A stretch of DNA of 64,000 nucleotides from Sinomonas albida. Its GTDB lineage: Bacteria > Actinomycetota > Actinomycetes > Actinomycetales > Micrococcaceae. The stretch lies in NCBI RefSeq assembly GCF_004919045.1, contig NZ_SWDW01000015.1, positions 1 through 64,000 on the forward strand. The letters are read 5' to 3'. The notes beneath the pieces are model-generated. The model was not told the DNA's origin, did not search any database, and saw nothing but the letters and a program-made list of their open reading frames with translations. A program made the position numbers and the translations under genes. Shown here in pieces: positions 15,803 to 25,752 of the stretch (position 1 is its first letter; the number at the start of each line of letters is the position of its first letter).

Positions 15803-17023
15803 TCAGTTCCCCGGGTACCGGGAGAGGAACTCGGCCATGCGACCGAGCGCCTCCTCGATGTCTGCGACGGCGGGAAGCGTGACCATGCGGAAGTGGTCCG
15901 GGGCGCCCCAGTTGAAGGCGCGCCCGTGGGAGAGGAGGATCTTCTGGTCGCGCAGCAGGTCCAGGACGAAGCGCTCGTCGTCGCGGATGCGGTAGACCTC
16001 CGGATCGAGGCGGGGGAAGAGGTAGAGGGCGCCCTTGGCTTGGCGCGTCGAAACGCCCGGCATCGCGTTGAGCATCTCGTACGCCTTGTTCCGCTGCTCG
16101 AGCAGGCGCCCGCCGGGCAGGATGAGGTCGTTGATGCTCTGGTAGCCGCCCAGGGCTGTCTGGATGGCGTGCTGCGCGGGGACGTTCGCGCAAAGGCGCA
16201 TGTTGGCGAGCAGGTTGATGCCCTCGAGGTAGTCCGAGGCGGACTTCTTCGGGCCCGAGATCGCCATCCAGCCGGCCCGGTAGCCGCACACGCGGTACGC
16301 CTTCGAGAGCCCACTGAACGTGAGGCACAGGACGGCCTCGTCCGTGAGCGACGCCATATTGGTGTGGGTCAGCCCGTCGTAGAGGATCTTCTCGTAGATC
16401 TCGTCCGCGAAGATGATGAGCCCGTGCTGCTCCGCGAGCGCAACGATGCGGCGCAGCGTCGAGTCCGAATACACGGCGCCCGTCGGGTTGTTGGGGTTGA
16501 TGATCACAATGCCCTTGGTGCGCGGCGTGATCTTCGCCTCGAGATCCTCGAGGTCCGGCTCCCAGTCGGCCTCCTCAAGGCACGTGTAGTGCACCGCGCG
16601 GCCGCCAGCGAGCGAGACGGAGGCCGTCCAGAGGGGGTAGTCGGGGCTCGGGATGAGGATCTCGTCCCCCGGCTCGAGCAGTGCCATGAGGGACATCGTG
16701 ATGAGCTCGCTCACCCCGTTGCCGAGGTAGATGTCGTCGACCCCGATGTTCTGGATCCCGCGGGTCTGGTAGTACTGCGAGACCGCCGTGCGCGCCGAGA
16801 AGATGCCGCGGGAATCGCTGTAGCCCTGTGCGTGCGGGAGGTGGCGGATCATATCGACGAGGATCGCGTCCGGCGCCTCGAAGCCGAACGGGGCCGGGTT
16901 GCCAATGTTGAGCTTGAGGATCTTGTGGCCCTCGGCCTCCATCTGCTGGGCAGCTTCCAGAATCGGTCCCCGGATGTCGTAGAGGACGTTATGAAGCTTG
17001 GAAGACTGCTTGAATTCGGCCAT
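15803..17023 (-). CDS. Alanine/aspartate-type aminotransferase (AlaA-like)
   Basis: A 406-residue class I PLP aminotransferase. Visible are NIGNPAPFGFEAP (substrate loop), SPDYPLWTA, INPNNPTGAVYS, the PLP lysine in FSGLSKAYRVCGYRAGW, and MRLCANVPAQHAIQ. Sequence style and length are those of AlaA alanine transaminase (pyruvate + glutamate to alanine + 2-oxoglutarate). The start is ATG 17023. Upstream lies a long inverted repeat (17035-17084) shared with the end of the osmoprotectant operon. Confidence 0.88.
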   Translation of the reverse strand: MAEFKQSSKLHNVLYDIRGPILEAAQQMEAEGHKILKLNIGNPAPFGFEAPDAILVDMIRHLPHAQGYSDSRGIFSARTAVSQYYQTRGIQNIGVDDIYLGNGVSELITMSLMALLEPGDEILIPSPDYPLWTASVSLAGGRAVHYTCLEEADWEPDLEDLEAKITPRTKGIVIINPNNPTGAVYSDSTLRRIVALAEQHGLIIFADEIYEKILYDGLTHTNMASLTDEAVLCLTFSGLSKAYRVCGYRAGWMAISGPKKSASDYLEGINLLANMRLCANVPAQHAIQTALGGYQSINDLILPGGRLLEQRNKAYEMLNAMPGVSTRQAKGALYLFPRLDPEVYRIRDDERFVLDLLRDQKILLSHGRAFNWGAPDHFRMVTLPAVADIEEALGRMAEFLSRYPGN

Positions 17024-17034
17024 TGAACAAATAT

Positions 17035-17084
17035 GCCACAGGGCATGGGCGGCCTCTCATGAGATTCCGCTCACACCCTGTGGC
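17035..17084 (-). terminator. Inverted repeat between the ABC operon and the aminotransferase
   Basis: Perfect 9-bp arms GCCACAGGG (17035-17043) and CCCTGTGGC (17076-17084), extended by near-matching AT-richer flanks, with a 32-base loop. It lies 24 bp beyond the last gene of the osmoprotectant operon. It could end that transcript, or serve as an operator for the aminotransferase. Confidence 0.4.
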
Positions 17085-17107
17085 GCATTGTCCTTCGTCA
17101 TCGAGGG

Positions 17108-18064
17108 CTAGGAGGCGAGCCCCTTGTCCTTGAGCCAGGCCTTCGCGGCGTCCGCCGGGCTCTGCTTCTGGTTGCCGCTCACGGAGCGGTTGAGGTTGAT
17201 GAGGTCGGTCGTGGTCAGCTTCGCGGAGACGGCGTTGAGGGCCTTCTTCGCGGCGTCGGAGAGATTCGCCGTGTTGACGAGCGGGACCACCTGCTGCGCG
17301 ATGAAGTTGTTCTTCGGGTCGTCGAGCACCACGAGGTCGTTGTCCGGGATCGAGGGGGTCGTCGTGAAGATGTCGGCCACCTGGATGTCGTTCTGCAAGA
17401 GGGCCTTGAGCGTCACGGGCCCACCGCCGTCGCTGAACGACTGGAACTGCTTCGGGACGCAGTTGTACTTGTCCTTGAGCCCGGGCAGGCCGTAGGCGCG
17501 CTGCTGGAACGTGGCCGGGGCGCCGATCACGAGGTCGCTGCACACCTTCGACATGTCGGCGATGCTCGAGAGCGAGTACTTCGTGGCCGTGGCCTTCGTG
17601 ACGACCATGGCGTCCTTGTCCTCGGCCTTGGCGGGGTCAAGGATCCCGAGCCCCTTCGGCAGCTTGCCAGGGAGAGCGCTCGCGATGTCCGAGGCCGAAA
17701 CCTGGGTGGCCTTCGAGTCAAGGAAAAGCAGGAGGTTGCCCGTGTAGTCCGGGACGACGTCCACCGAGCCGTCCTGCACGGCCTTGTAGTAGACCTCCCG
17801 AGCGCCGATGTTGGGCTTCGTCGTGGCCTGGACGCCGGCCGCATTGAGCGCCCCGGCGTAGAGCTCGGCAACGATCTGGCTCTCGGTGAAGTCAGCCGAG
17901 CCGATCACGAGGGCCTTGTTGGAACCTGGGCTCGCTGAGCCGCCGCCGCTGCTGAGGGGATTCGAGGATCCTCCGCAGGCGCTCAGGGCGAGGCTGAGCC
18001 CGAGACCGGCGACGAGCGCGGTGACCACCCGGCGGCGCGGAATCGAGGGGAACTGATGGGTCAT
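17108..18064 (-). CDS. Osmoprotectant ABC transporter substrate-binding lipoprotein
   Basis: A 318-residue OpuAC/ProX-type binding protein for glycine betaine, choline or related solutes. It has a lipoprotein signal (LGLSLALSACGG), a Gly/Ser linker, then GSADFTESQIVAELYAGALN and PDYTGNLLLFLD, which are typical of OpuCC-like proteins. The fold closes with DLINLNRSVSGNQK. Its ATG (18064) overlaps the stop of the second permease by four bases. It is the last gene of the ATPase-permease-permease-binding protein operon. Confidence 0.9.
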   Translation of the reverse strand: MTHQFPSIPRRRVVTALVAGLGLSLALSACGGSSNPLSSGGGSASPGSNKALVIGSADFTESQIVAELYAGALNAAGVQATTKPNIGAREVYYKAVQDGSVDVVPDYTGNLLLFLDSKATQVSASDIASALPGKLPKGLGILDPAKAEDKDAMVVTKATATKYSLSSIADMSKVCSDLVIGAPATFQQRAYGLPGLKDKYNCVPKQFQSFSDGGGPVTLKALLQNDIQVADIFTTTPSIPDNDLVVLDDPKNNFIAQQVVPLVNTANLSDAAKKALNAVSAKLTTTDLINLNRSVSGNQKQSPADAAKAWLKDKGLAS

Positions 18065-18768
18065 GACATTCCTTCCTGTGCAACCGCCTCGGGAGCCGGG
18101 AGCTTCCGCGCGGAGGGCGAGCGGGGACCGAACAGGCGCAGGACGGCGCCCAGAACCAGGTCCGTGACGACCGCGAGCGCCGCGACGAGCACGGAGCCCC
18201 CGAGCATCTGGGGGTAGTCGGAGAGCGAGAGTCCGTCGAAGATGAAGCGACCGAGACCGCCGAGGTTGGTGTACGCGACGACCGTCGCGGTCGCGATGAC
18301 CTGCAGGACGGCCGCCCGGATGCCGCCGAAGATGACCGGCACGGCGTTGGGGAGTTCGACGGCGAAGAGCACCTGGTCCTCGCGCATCCCCTGCGCGCGG
18401 GCCGCGTCCACGACGACGGGATCCACGGCCGCAATGCCCGAGTATGTTCCCGCGAGAATTGGTGGGACCGTGAGGATCACGAGGGCCCAGATAGGCGGCA
18501 TGAGACCGATCCCCGCGAGGAGCACGAACAAGACGAGCAGTCCGAGGGTTGGCACCGCCCGCAGCGCGCCGGCGAGGGCGACGACGACGACCCTCCCGCG
18601 GCCCGTGTGGCCCACGTACGCGCCGATGGGCAGGGCGATGGCGGCGGCGATCACGACGGTGAGGAACGTGTAGAAGATGTGCTCGCCGAGCCGCGTGGGG
18701 ATCCCGGCGTAGCCGGACCAGTTCATGGGGTCAGTGAGCCAGCCCCACGTCAGTTCGAGGAGGCTCAT
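18061..18768 (-). CDS. Osmoprotectant ABC transporter permease (second)
   Basis: A 235-residue OpuCD-like inner-membrane permease with about five to six helices. The ATPase-contact loop (EAA-type) is AARAQGMREDQVLFAVELPNA. The start ATG 18768 overlaps the first permease's stop (ATGA), so an upstream alternative start inside that gene is unlikely. It forms the heterodimeric channel with the neighbour. Confidence 0.9.
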   Translation of the reverse strand: MSLLELTWGWLTDPMNWSGYAGIPTRLGEHIFYTFLTVVIAAAIALPIGAYVGHTGRGRVVVVALAGALRAVPTLGLLVLFVLLAGIGLMPPIWALVILTVPPILAGTYSGIAAVDPVVVDAARAQGMREDQVLFAVELPNAVPVIFGGIRAAVLQVIATATVVAYTNLGGLGRFIFDGLSLSDYPQMLGGSVLVAALAVVTDLVLGAVLRLFGPRSPSARKLPAPEAVAQEGMS

Positions 18769-19432
18769 GCGGTCGCCGTCTTCCGCGGTCCGGCGCCCGC
18801 GGCGAGGCGCGCCCACGGCGAGAGGAACCCTCCGATCAGCACGAGCGCGAGGTCCATGACGAGCGCGAGGATGAGGATCGCCACGAGCCCCACCACGATC
18901 TCGGTAACGAAATCACGCTGGAGGCCCTCGGTGAACAGGATCCCGAGATTGGGCATGCCCACGAGGGCCGCGACGCTGACGAGCGATATGTTGCTCACCG
19001 AGATCGCCCGCAGCCCCGCGATGAGGACCGGGAGCGAGAGCGGCAGGTCGACTTGGAAGTAGCGCGTGACGGGCGTGTGCCCGAGCGCCTGGGCGGCGAG
19101 GCTCAGCTCCCCGTCCACAGAGTCGAGCGCGTCGAGCGACGAGCGCACGAGCAGCGCGACCGCATAGACCGTCAGGGCCACGATGACGTTCGCCGGGTCC
19201 AGGATCCTCGTCCCGAGGATCACGGGCAGGATGATGAAGAGCGCGAGCGAGGGCACCGTGTACAGGACCGAGCTCACGGTCAGGAGCACCGTGCGCCACG
19301 CGGGGTGCCGCCGCACAAGCTGAGCGAGCGGGAGGCTGATGACGAGGCCAAGCACGAGCGGAACGACGGCGAGGACAAGGTGCTGGCCCGCCAGCGAGAG
19401 GATCCTGCCGAGGTTCTCTGTCGCCCACTCCA

Positions 19433-19433
<1 letters not shown>
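18765..19433 (-). CDS. Osmoprotectant ABC transporter permease (first)
   Basis: A 222-residue OpuCB-like permease. Five to six membrane helices are visible from LVLAVVPLVLGLVISLPLAQ to ILALVMDLALVLIGG, and the coupling loop is AAQALGHTPVTRYFQVDLPL. Its start shares one base with the ATPase stop (TGATG) and its stop overlaps the next permease, so the four genes are translated as one block. Confidence 0.9.
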
Positions 19434-20566
<1,133 letters not shown>

Positions 20567-20684
20567 GCTGAACCTCGCTCGGGGCAGGCCTGCACTGCTC
20601 TGGCTCTGCCGAGCCTACCAGCGATGCCCGACAGCGGAGCGGGATGGAGACACACCTCTTTTTCCGGCCCCACCTGCGACGACG

Positions 20685-21587
20685 TCATGAATCCCGCGCC
20701 GCCAGATCGATGGTGCCGAACACGGGGTCGCGGTCGAGCACGCGGACGTCCTCGAGGCCCAGTTCGACGAGCGCCGCGCGGAACCCATCCTGGAGTCGGC
20801 GCACGTTCATCCCGAGGCCGCTGCCGAGGATCACTGGACCGTCGATTCCGAGCTGACGCGCGACCTGCGCGGCCATCCGCGCGAGGTCGTTCGCCGCGGA
20901 CTCGACCATGAAGGCGGCCCCCGCGTGCCCCGCGTCGGCCGCCTCGACCACGACGCGGGCCTGCTGCGCCCAGTACCGGCGGCCCGTCGAGGCGGCGTGG
21001 AAATGCGCGATGAGCTCGTTGGGGGCCGCGAGGCCGGTGCTCTCGAGGAGCGCCTCCGTGAGGGAGTCCGGCTCGAGGCCGAGGTTCATGCGGTGGAGGC
21101 TGTACCGGACCGCCTCGCGCGCGAGCCAGTAGCCGCTGCCCTCGTCGCCGAGCAGGTAGCCCCAGCCGCCCGCGCGGGCCTCCTCGCCGTCGTCGTTCGT
21201 GCCCCACGCGGCCGAGCCCGTCCCGGCGATGACCGCGACGCCAATCTGGGCGTGGCCTGCCGCGAGCAGGAGCCGGGAGTCGTGCACCACGGTGATGTCC
21301 GCGCCCGGCGTGTGCGGGCGGATGAGCGCGGCCAGCGCGTCGGCGTCCGCCTGGGTGTCGATGCCGCCCGAGCCCACGAACACGCGCGTCGCGTCCTCGC
21401 CGCCGAGCTGACCGAAGAGGTCTGCGAGGTGGGCGGCGGCCTGCTCGCGCGTGACGTTCTGGACGTTGGCGCTCCCCGCCTCGTGATCGGCCACGACTTC
21501 GCCGTCGACGACCTTGATGCCCCGCGTCTTGGTGCCCCCGATGTCGAGGCCGATCATGACCCCTGTGAGGGCGCTCGCTGTGCTCAC
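20685..21587 (-). CDS. BadF/N-acetylglucosamine kinase-type ATPase
   Basis: A 300-residue ASKHA kinase of the BadF/BadG/BcrA/BcrD ATPase family, closest in style to N-acetylglucosamine kinase. Phosphate 1 is GLDIGGTKT, phosphate 2 VIAGTGSAAWG, and the adenosine loop GPVILGSGLGMN. It would phosphorylate amino sugars in the cytoplasm. The GTG at 21587 is supported by a TAGGCT box (21599-21594) exactly six bases upstream, meaning a leaderless message; an internal ATG (21557) is the alternative. Divergent from the nitronate monooxygenase gene. Confidence 0.8.
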   Translation of the reverse strand: MSTASALTGVMIGLDIGGTKTRGIKVVDGEVVADHEAGSANVQNVTREQAAAHLADLFGQLGGEDATRVFVGSGGIDTQADADALAALIRPHTPGADITVVHDSRLLLAAGHAQIGVAVIAGTGSAAWGTNDDGEEARAGGWGYLLGDEGSGYWLAREAVRYSLHRMNLGLEPDSLTEALLESTGLAAPNELIAHFHAASTGRRYWAQQARVVVEAADAGHAGAAFMVESAANDLARMAAQVARQLGIDGPVILGSGLGMNVRRLQDGFRAALVELGLEDVRVLDRDPVFGTIDLAARDS

Positions 21588-21672
21588 CCGGACAGCCTAC
21601 TTGCCGTGGAACGGTCCGCTCCGCGACGAACTCGCCGGTTCTCGCCGGTCGCCGGTCCCGTAGGGTACTGGC

Positions 21673-22695
21673 ATGGACACTGCCCTTCCTGTGGACCTGT
21701 TCGGAAACGGCGTCGTCGCGGCCCCCATGGCGGGCGGTCCGAGCCGCGCCGAGCTCGCTCTCGCGGCGAGCGGGGCCGGCGGCCTCGGCTTCCTGGCCGG
21801 CGGATACAAGGCGCCGGAAGCGTTCGCGGCCGAGGTGCGCACGGTCCTCGGCGCCGGCCTCCCGTTCGGCGTGAACCTGTTCGTGCCCGGCGACGAGCCC
21901 GCGGATCGCGAGGCCGTGCTCGCATACCGCGAGCGCCTCCGGCCGGTCGCCGAGCGGCTCGGCGTCGAACTCCCCGAGCCGCGCTGGGCGGACGACGACG
22001 CATACCCGGCCAAGCTCGACTTCCTCCTCGCGCACACCCCACCGGTGGTCTCGTTCACGTTCGGGCTGCCGCCCGCGGCCGATGTCGTGCGGCTCCGGGC
22101 CGCGGGCGCGTTGGTCCTCCAGACGGTGACCGGCCCGCGCGAGGCGCGCGCGGCCGTCGAGCTTGGCGTCGACGGGATCGTCGTGCAGCACCCCGATGCG
22201 GGCGGCCACTTCGGCGCGTTCCTCCCCGAGCCGGCGAACGCCGCGTGGACCCTCGGCGAGCTGGTCGCGGTGATACGCCACGCCGTCGGCCTCCCCCTCA
22301 TCGCGGCAGGCGGCATCGGAACCCCAGCAGATGCCGACGCCGCCCGCGCGGCGGGCGCCGCGGCGGTCCAGCTGGGCACGGCGTTCCTCCGCACACCCGA
22401 GGCCGGGACGAACGCGACGCATCGCGCAGCCCTCGCGGACACCGTGTTCGACCGCACGGCCCAGACGCGGGCGTTCTCCGGCAAGTCCGCGCGGGGACTC
22501 GAGAACGCGTTCATGCGCGAGTTCGCGGACGCGCCGGAGGGCTACCCGACCGTGCACTACCTCACGGCGCCGCTCAGGGCCGCCGCGGTCAAGCGCGGCG
22601 ATCCGCACGGCACCAATCTCTGGGCCGGGACGGGCTGGCGCGCCGCCCGCGAGGAGCCGGCGGCCGCCGTCGTCGCCCGCTTCGCCGGCGGGTGA
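21673..22695 (+). CDS. Nitronate monooxygenase
   Basis: A 340-residue FMN TIM-barrel enzyme of the 2-nitropropane dioxygenase family, which oxidises toxic nitronates. APMAGGPSRAELA, FGVNLFVPG, VQHPDAGGHFGAF, PLIAAGGIGTPADA and AVQLGTAFLRTPEAG are recognisable FMN and substrate motifs. The message is probably leaderless: TAGGGT at 21661-21666 lies exactly six bases before ATG 21673. The stop is followed by a 22-bp tandem-repeat array. Confidence 0.9.
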   Translation: MDTALPVDLFGNGVVAAPMAGGPSRAELALAASGAGGLGFLAGGYKAPEAFAAEVRTVLGAGLPFGVNLFVPGDEPADREAVLAYRERLRPVAERLGVELPEPRWADDDAYPAKLDFLLAHTPPVVSFTFGLPPAADVVRLRAAGALVLQTVTGPREARAAVELGVDGIVVQHPDAGGHFGAFLPEPANAAWTLGELVAVIRHAVGLPLIAAGGIGTPADADAARAAGAAAVQLGTAFLRTPEAGTNATHRAALADTVFDRTAQTRAFSGKSARGLENAFMREFADAPEGYPTVHYLTAPLRAAAVKRGDPHGTNLWAGTGWRAAREEPAAAVVARFAGG

Positions 22696-22748
22696 GCTGC
22701 GCGGGGTGAGCTGCGCCGGGTGAGCAGCCACGCCGCCGGCAACCCACA

Positions 22749-22875
22749 ACGTTGCGGGGTCCCTGGCGCAACGTTGCGGGGTCCCTGGCGGGCCGTTGCG
22801 GGGTCCCTGGCGCACCGTTGCGGGGTCCCTGGCGCACCGTTGCGGGGTCCCTGGCGGGCCGTTGCGGGGTCTCGG
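22749..22875. repeat. 22-bp tandem repeat array, six copies
   Basis: Copies of GTTGCGGGGTCCCTGGCG plus four variable bases start at 22751, 22773, 22795, 22817, 22839 and 22861. The exact 22-bp period matches two helical turns. The last copy diverges after GTTGCGGGGTC. Neighbouring copies can pair (GTTGCG with CGCAAC). It lies between the convergent ends of the nitronate monooxygenase and LysR genes. Confidence 0.9.
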
Positions 22876-22876
22876 G

Positions 22877-23869
22877 TCAGATCCCGAAGGCGTCGAGGAG
22901 CGCGTCCTGCGGTTCGGCCAGGACGTACTCGCGGAAGAGCCGCACCTGCTGGGGCTCCCCCACGATCTTGGGCCACACGAGCCCGATCTCGCGCACCGCA
23001 CCCGCGTCCTCGAGCACGACCTCGACCCACCCGAGCTCGCGCGCGTGCACGGCCGAGTGCGTCGCGCGCGACGGCGGAACGAGCGCGACGCCGAGTCCCG
23101 CACTCACGAGACCGAGCAGCGTGCGGGAGTCCTGCCCCTGGAACGCGATGTGCGGCCGCACGCCAGCCTCCCGGAACAGCCGGTCCATGATGCTGCGCAT
23201 GCCGTAGCCGCGCTCGAGCACCACGAACGGCTCCCCGGCCGCCTCCTCGAAGCGCACGGATCTGCGGCCGGCGAGCCAGTGCCCCGCTGGCACGGCGAGG
23301 CGGAGCGGCTGTACCGAGAGGGTCGCCGCATCCAGCTGCCGTCCCGGTGCGGGCACGGGCGAGACGATGCTGAGGTCCACGTCCCCCGCCGCCAGGACGT
23401 CGAGGCACCGCTGCCGGGACCCCTGGATGAGCTCGAAGCGAACGTCGGGATGTGCGCGCCGGAAGCCGCGGATGAGCGCGGGGACGGCCGCCTCGCCGAA
23501 GGTCATCTGGAAGCTCAGGCGGACGACGCCGCGCGCCTCCTGCCGCCGCTCGTGCAGTTCGTCGAGGGCCGCCTGAAGATTCTGGAGCGCGGCGCTCACC
23601 GCGGGCAGGAGCTGCTCCGCGGCGGGGGTCAGGCGAATGCCGCGCCCCTCTTTCCGCACGAGCTCGGTGCCGACGACGGCGGCCGCCCGGGCGAGCGCGC
23701 GGCTCACCGTGGGCTGGGGCACACCGAGCAGGTCTGCCGCGGCCGTGACGTGCCGGGTCTGGCCGACGGCGTCGAGCACGGGCAGGAGCGGGAGCAGCCG
23801 CCCGAGTTCGCCGTGGAGCGCTTGGACGCGGCCCTGCACCGGAGTTTCCTGCACCGGGGTTTCACTCAT
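22877..23869 (-). CDS. LysR-family transcriptional regulator
   Basis: A 330-residue LTTR. The N-terminal winged helix (about 27-85) reads VGQTRHVTAAADLLGVPQPTVSRALARAAAVVG. The effector domain follows with VRLSFQMTFGEAAVPALIRGF and GLVSAGLGVALVPPS. It is divergent from an MFS transporter gene with 69 bp between starts, so it probably controls that exporter. The start ATG 23869 has no ribosome site; an upstream in-frame ATG (near 23895) is possible. Its stop lies two bases from the 22-bp repeat array. Confidence 0.9.
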   Translation of the reverse strand: MSETPVQETPVQGRVQALHGELGRLLPLLPVLDAVGQTRHVTAAADLLGVPQPTVSRALARAAAVVGTELVRKEGRGIRLTPAAEQLLPAVSAALQNLQAALDELHERRQEARGVVRLSFQMTFGEAAVPALIRGFRRAHPDVRFELIQGSRQRCLDVLAAGDVDLSIVSPVPAPGRQLDAATLSVQPLRLAVPAGHWLAGRRSVRFEEAAGEPFVVLERGYGMRSIMDRLFREAGVRPHIAFQGQDSRTLLGLVSAGLGVALVPPSRATHSAVHARELGWVEVVLEDAGAVREIGLVWPKIVGEPQQVRLFREYVLAEPQDALLDAFGI

Positions 23870-23870
23870 A

Positions 23871-23900
23871 CATTTATGATATCTTTCCAACTTCATAATG
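23871..23900. promoter_or_regulatory. AT-rich inverted repeat, probable LysR operator
   Basis: CATTTATGA (23871-23879) and TTCATAATG (23892-23900) form an imperfect inverted repeat in the only AT-rich patch of this stretch, between the divergent LysR and MFS starts. LysR proteins bind such dyads upstream of their target. Confidence 0.45.
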
Positions 23901-23938
23901 CATTGGACGCATAGATCACGCAGTCCTAGCGTGGAGAC

Positions 23939-25240
23939 GTGCCCACCGCTGCAACTCCCGCCTCCACCACCACCTCCGCCACGGCCTGGACCGGCCACGC
24001 GAAGGGAAGCCCCGCGTACCGCCGCCTCCTCGCGGCGCTCGCGTTCGCAGGCGTCGCGACGTTTGCGCAGCTCTACTCGACGCAGGCCCTCCTGCCCGGC
24101 CTCGCGGCCGACCTCCACATTGACGCCGCGCAGGCGGCCCTCACGGTCTCGCTCGCGACGCTCGGCCTCGCCGCCGCGGTGATCCCGTGGTCCTTCGCGG
24201 CGGATCGCATCGGCCGCGTCCCGGCCATGACCGTGGGGGTGGCCGCCGCAACCGTCCTCGGCCTCGTGGCCCCGCTCGCCCCGGGCATCGGCGTTCTCCT
24301 GGTGCTGCGCTCCCTCGAAGGCGTCGCGCTTGGCGCCGTGCCCGCGCTCGCGGTCGCGTACCTCACGGAGGAGGTCGACAAGGCGCATGCGGCCCTCGGT
24401 GCGGGTACGTATGTCGCAGGAACAACAGTCGGCGGCCTCCTCGGCCGCCTCGTGGCAGGACCGCTCTCCGACCTGTGGGGCTGGCGGGCAGCGATCTTCG
24501 CCGTCTCAGTGCTGGGCGCCGTCGCGGCCGCTGCGTTCGTGGTGCTCGCTCCAAGGCAGCGCGGCTTCGTGGCGCTGCGGGACCGGGATCGCGACGGCGC
24601 TGCGCGCGGCCTGCGCCGCGGGGTCGCCGACGCGGGGCGGCAGCTGGGGGCCCAGCTCCGCAACCGCCGCCTCCTGGCCCTGTACGTCCAGGCATTCACC
24701 CTCATGGGCGGCTTCGTGGCGATCTACAACTTCTTGGGCTTCCGGCTCGAGCTGCCGCCCTTCGTGCTCCCAGCGGCCGTCACGAGCCTGCCCTTCCTCG
24801 CCTACCTGTCCGGGACGTTCTCCTCCGGCTACGCTGCCCGGCTCAGCGAGCGGTACGGTCGGGGCCGGGTCATGGTCGCGAGCACGGCACTCATGGCGGC
24901 CGGCGCCCTGCTCACGGTTGTCGACTGGCTGCCCGCCATCCTCGTGGGGCTCGTGGCCCTCACGGCAGGTTTCTTCGCCGCCCACGGGCTCGGCTCGGGG
25001 TGGACCGGGGCACTCGCCACGACGGGCCGAGCTCAGGCCGCGTCGCTCTACAACCTCGGGTACTACGCCGGCTCGAGCCTTCTCGGCTGGCTCGGGGGAA
25101 TCGTCTTCCAGTCGTTCGGGTGGGCGTGGCTCGCTGGCGGGGTCGCCGCGCTTGCCCTCGGAACGGCGGCCTTCGCCGCCGTCGCCCATCCCGCGACGGG
25201 CCTAGGCGTCGCGAACGGGCCGGCGTCCCCGGCCCGGTAG
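23939..25240 (+). CDS. MFS transporter (YnfM-like)
   Basis: A 433-residue major facilitator with 12 predicted helices. Early markers are LYSTQALLPGLAADLHID and the loop 2-3 motif SFAADRIGRVPAM. The style is that of YnfM/arabinose-efflux-type exporters; the substrate is unknown. GTG 23939 is preceded by TAGCGT (23927-23932) at exactly six bases, so the transcript is probably leaderless. Divergent from its presumed LysR regulator. An Lrp gene follows 41 bp downstream. Confidence 0.87.
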   Translation: MPTAATPASTTTSATAWTGHAKGSPAYRRLLAALAFAGVATFAQLYSTQALLPGLAADLHIDAAQAALTVSLATLGLAAAVIPWSFAADRIGRVPAMTVGVAAATVLGLVAPLAPGIGVLLVLRSLEGVALGAVPALAVAYLTEEVDKAHAALGAGTYVAGTTVGGLLGRLVAGPLSDLWGWRAAIFAVSVLGAVAAAAFVVLAPRQRGFVALRDRDRDGAARGLRRGVADAGRQLGAQLRNRRLLALYVQAFTLMGGFVAIYNFLGFRLELPPFVLPAAVTSLPFLAYLSGTFSSGYAARLSERYGRGRVMVASTALMAAGALLTVVDWLPAILVGLVALTAGFFAAHGLGSGWTGALATTGRAQAASLYNLGYYAGSSLLGWLGGIVFQSFGWAWLAGGVAALALGTAAFAAVAHPATGLGVANGPASPAR

Positions 25241-25281
25241 GATGGGCTGGCCGCCCGTCAGGCCCGCAGGAGGGAGTCATC

Positions 25282-25752
25282 GTGGCCATGGCCGAACCGC
25301 TCGACGACGTTGACCGCCGCATCCTCGCGGCCCTCGTCGAAGATGCCCGCATCACCAACAAGCAGCTCGCGGAACTCGTAGGGATTGCGCCCTCCACGGC
25401 GCTCATGCGGACGCGCTCCCTCGGCGAGCGCGGAATCATCACGGGCTACGAGGCGAAGGTGAACCTCAACGCCGTGGGCCGGAGCATCCAGGCCCTCATC
25501 TCAGTTCGCCTCCGGGCCCACGACCGGGACCAGATCGACGCGTTCACGGCGCGGGTCCCCCAGCTCCCGGGCGTGCTCGCGACGTTCCACACCTCGGGTG
25601 CGATCGACTATCTCCTGCACATCGCCGTCGGCAGCACCGAGGAGCTGCGCGACTGGCTGCTCGACAACCTCACGACGGATCCCGTCGTCGGCCACACGGA
25701 GACGACAATCGTGTTCGAGCAGATTCCGGGACGGGGCCCGCTGCCCGAGTAG
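25282..25752 (+). CDS. Lrp/AsnC-family transcriptional regulator
   Basis: A 156-residue Lrp-type protein: helix-turn-helix at about 6-60 (LDDVDRRILAALVEDARITN, AELVGIAPSTALMRTRSL) and a RAM ligand-binding domain at 70-145. GTG 25282 has AGGAGG eight bases upstream, and a TAGGAT -10-like box lies at 25237-25242. The last 83 bp run antisense to the end of the convergent MFS gene. The target is unknown. Confidence 0.9.
   Translation: MAMAEPLDDVDRRILAALVEDARITNKQLAELVGIAPSTALMRTRSLGERGIITGYEAKVNLNAVGRSIQALISVRLRAHDRDQIDAFTARVPQLPGVLATFHTSGAIDYLLHIAVGSTEELRDWLLDNLTTDPVVGHTETTIVFEQIPGRGPLPE

Noticed and set aside
22749-22875. CRISPR array
   Set aside because: The repeats abut with no spacers and there are no cas genes.
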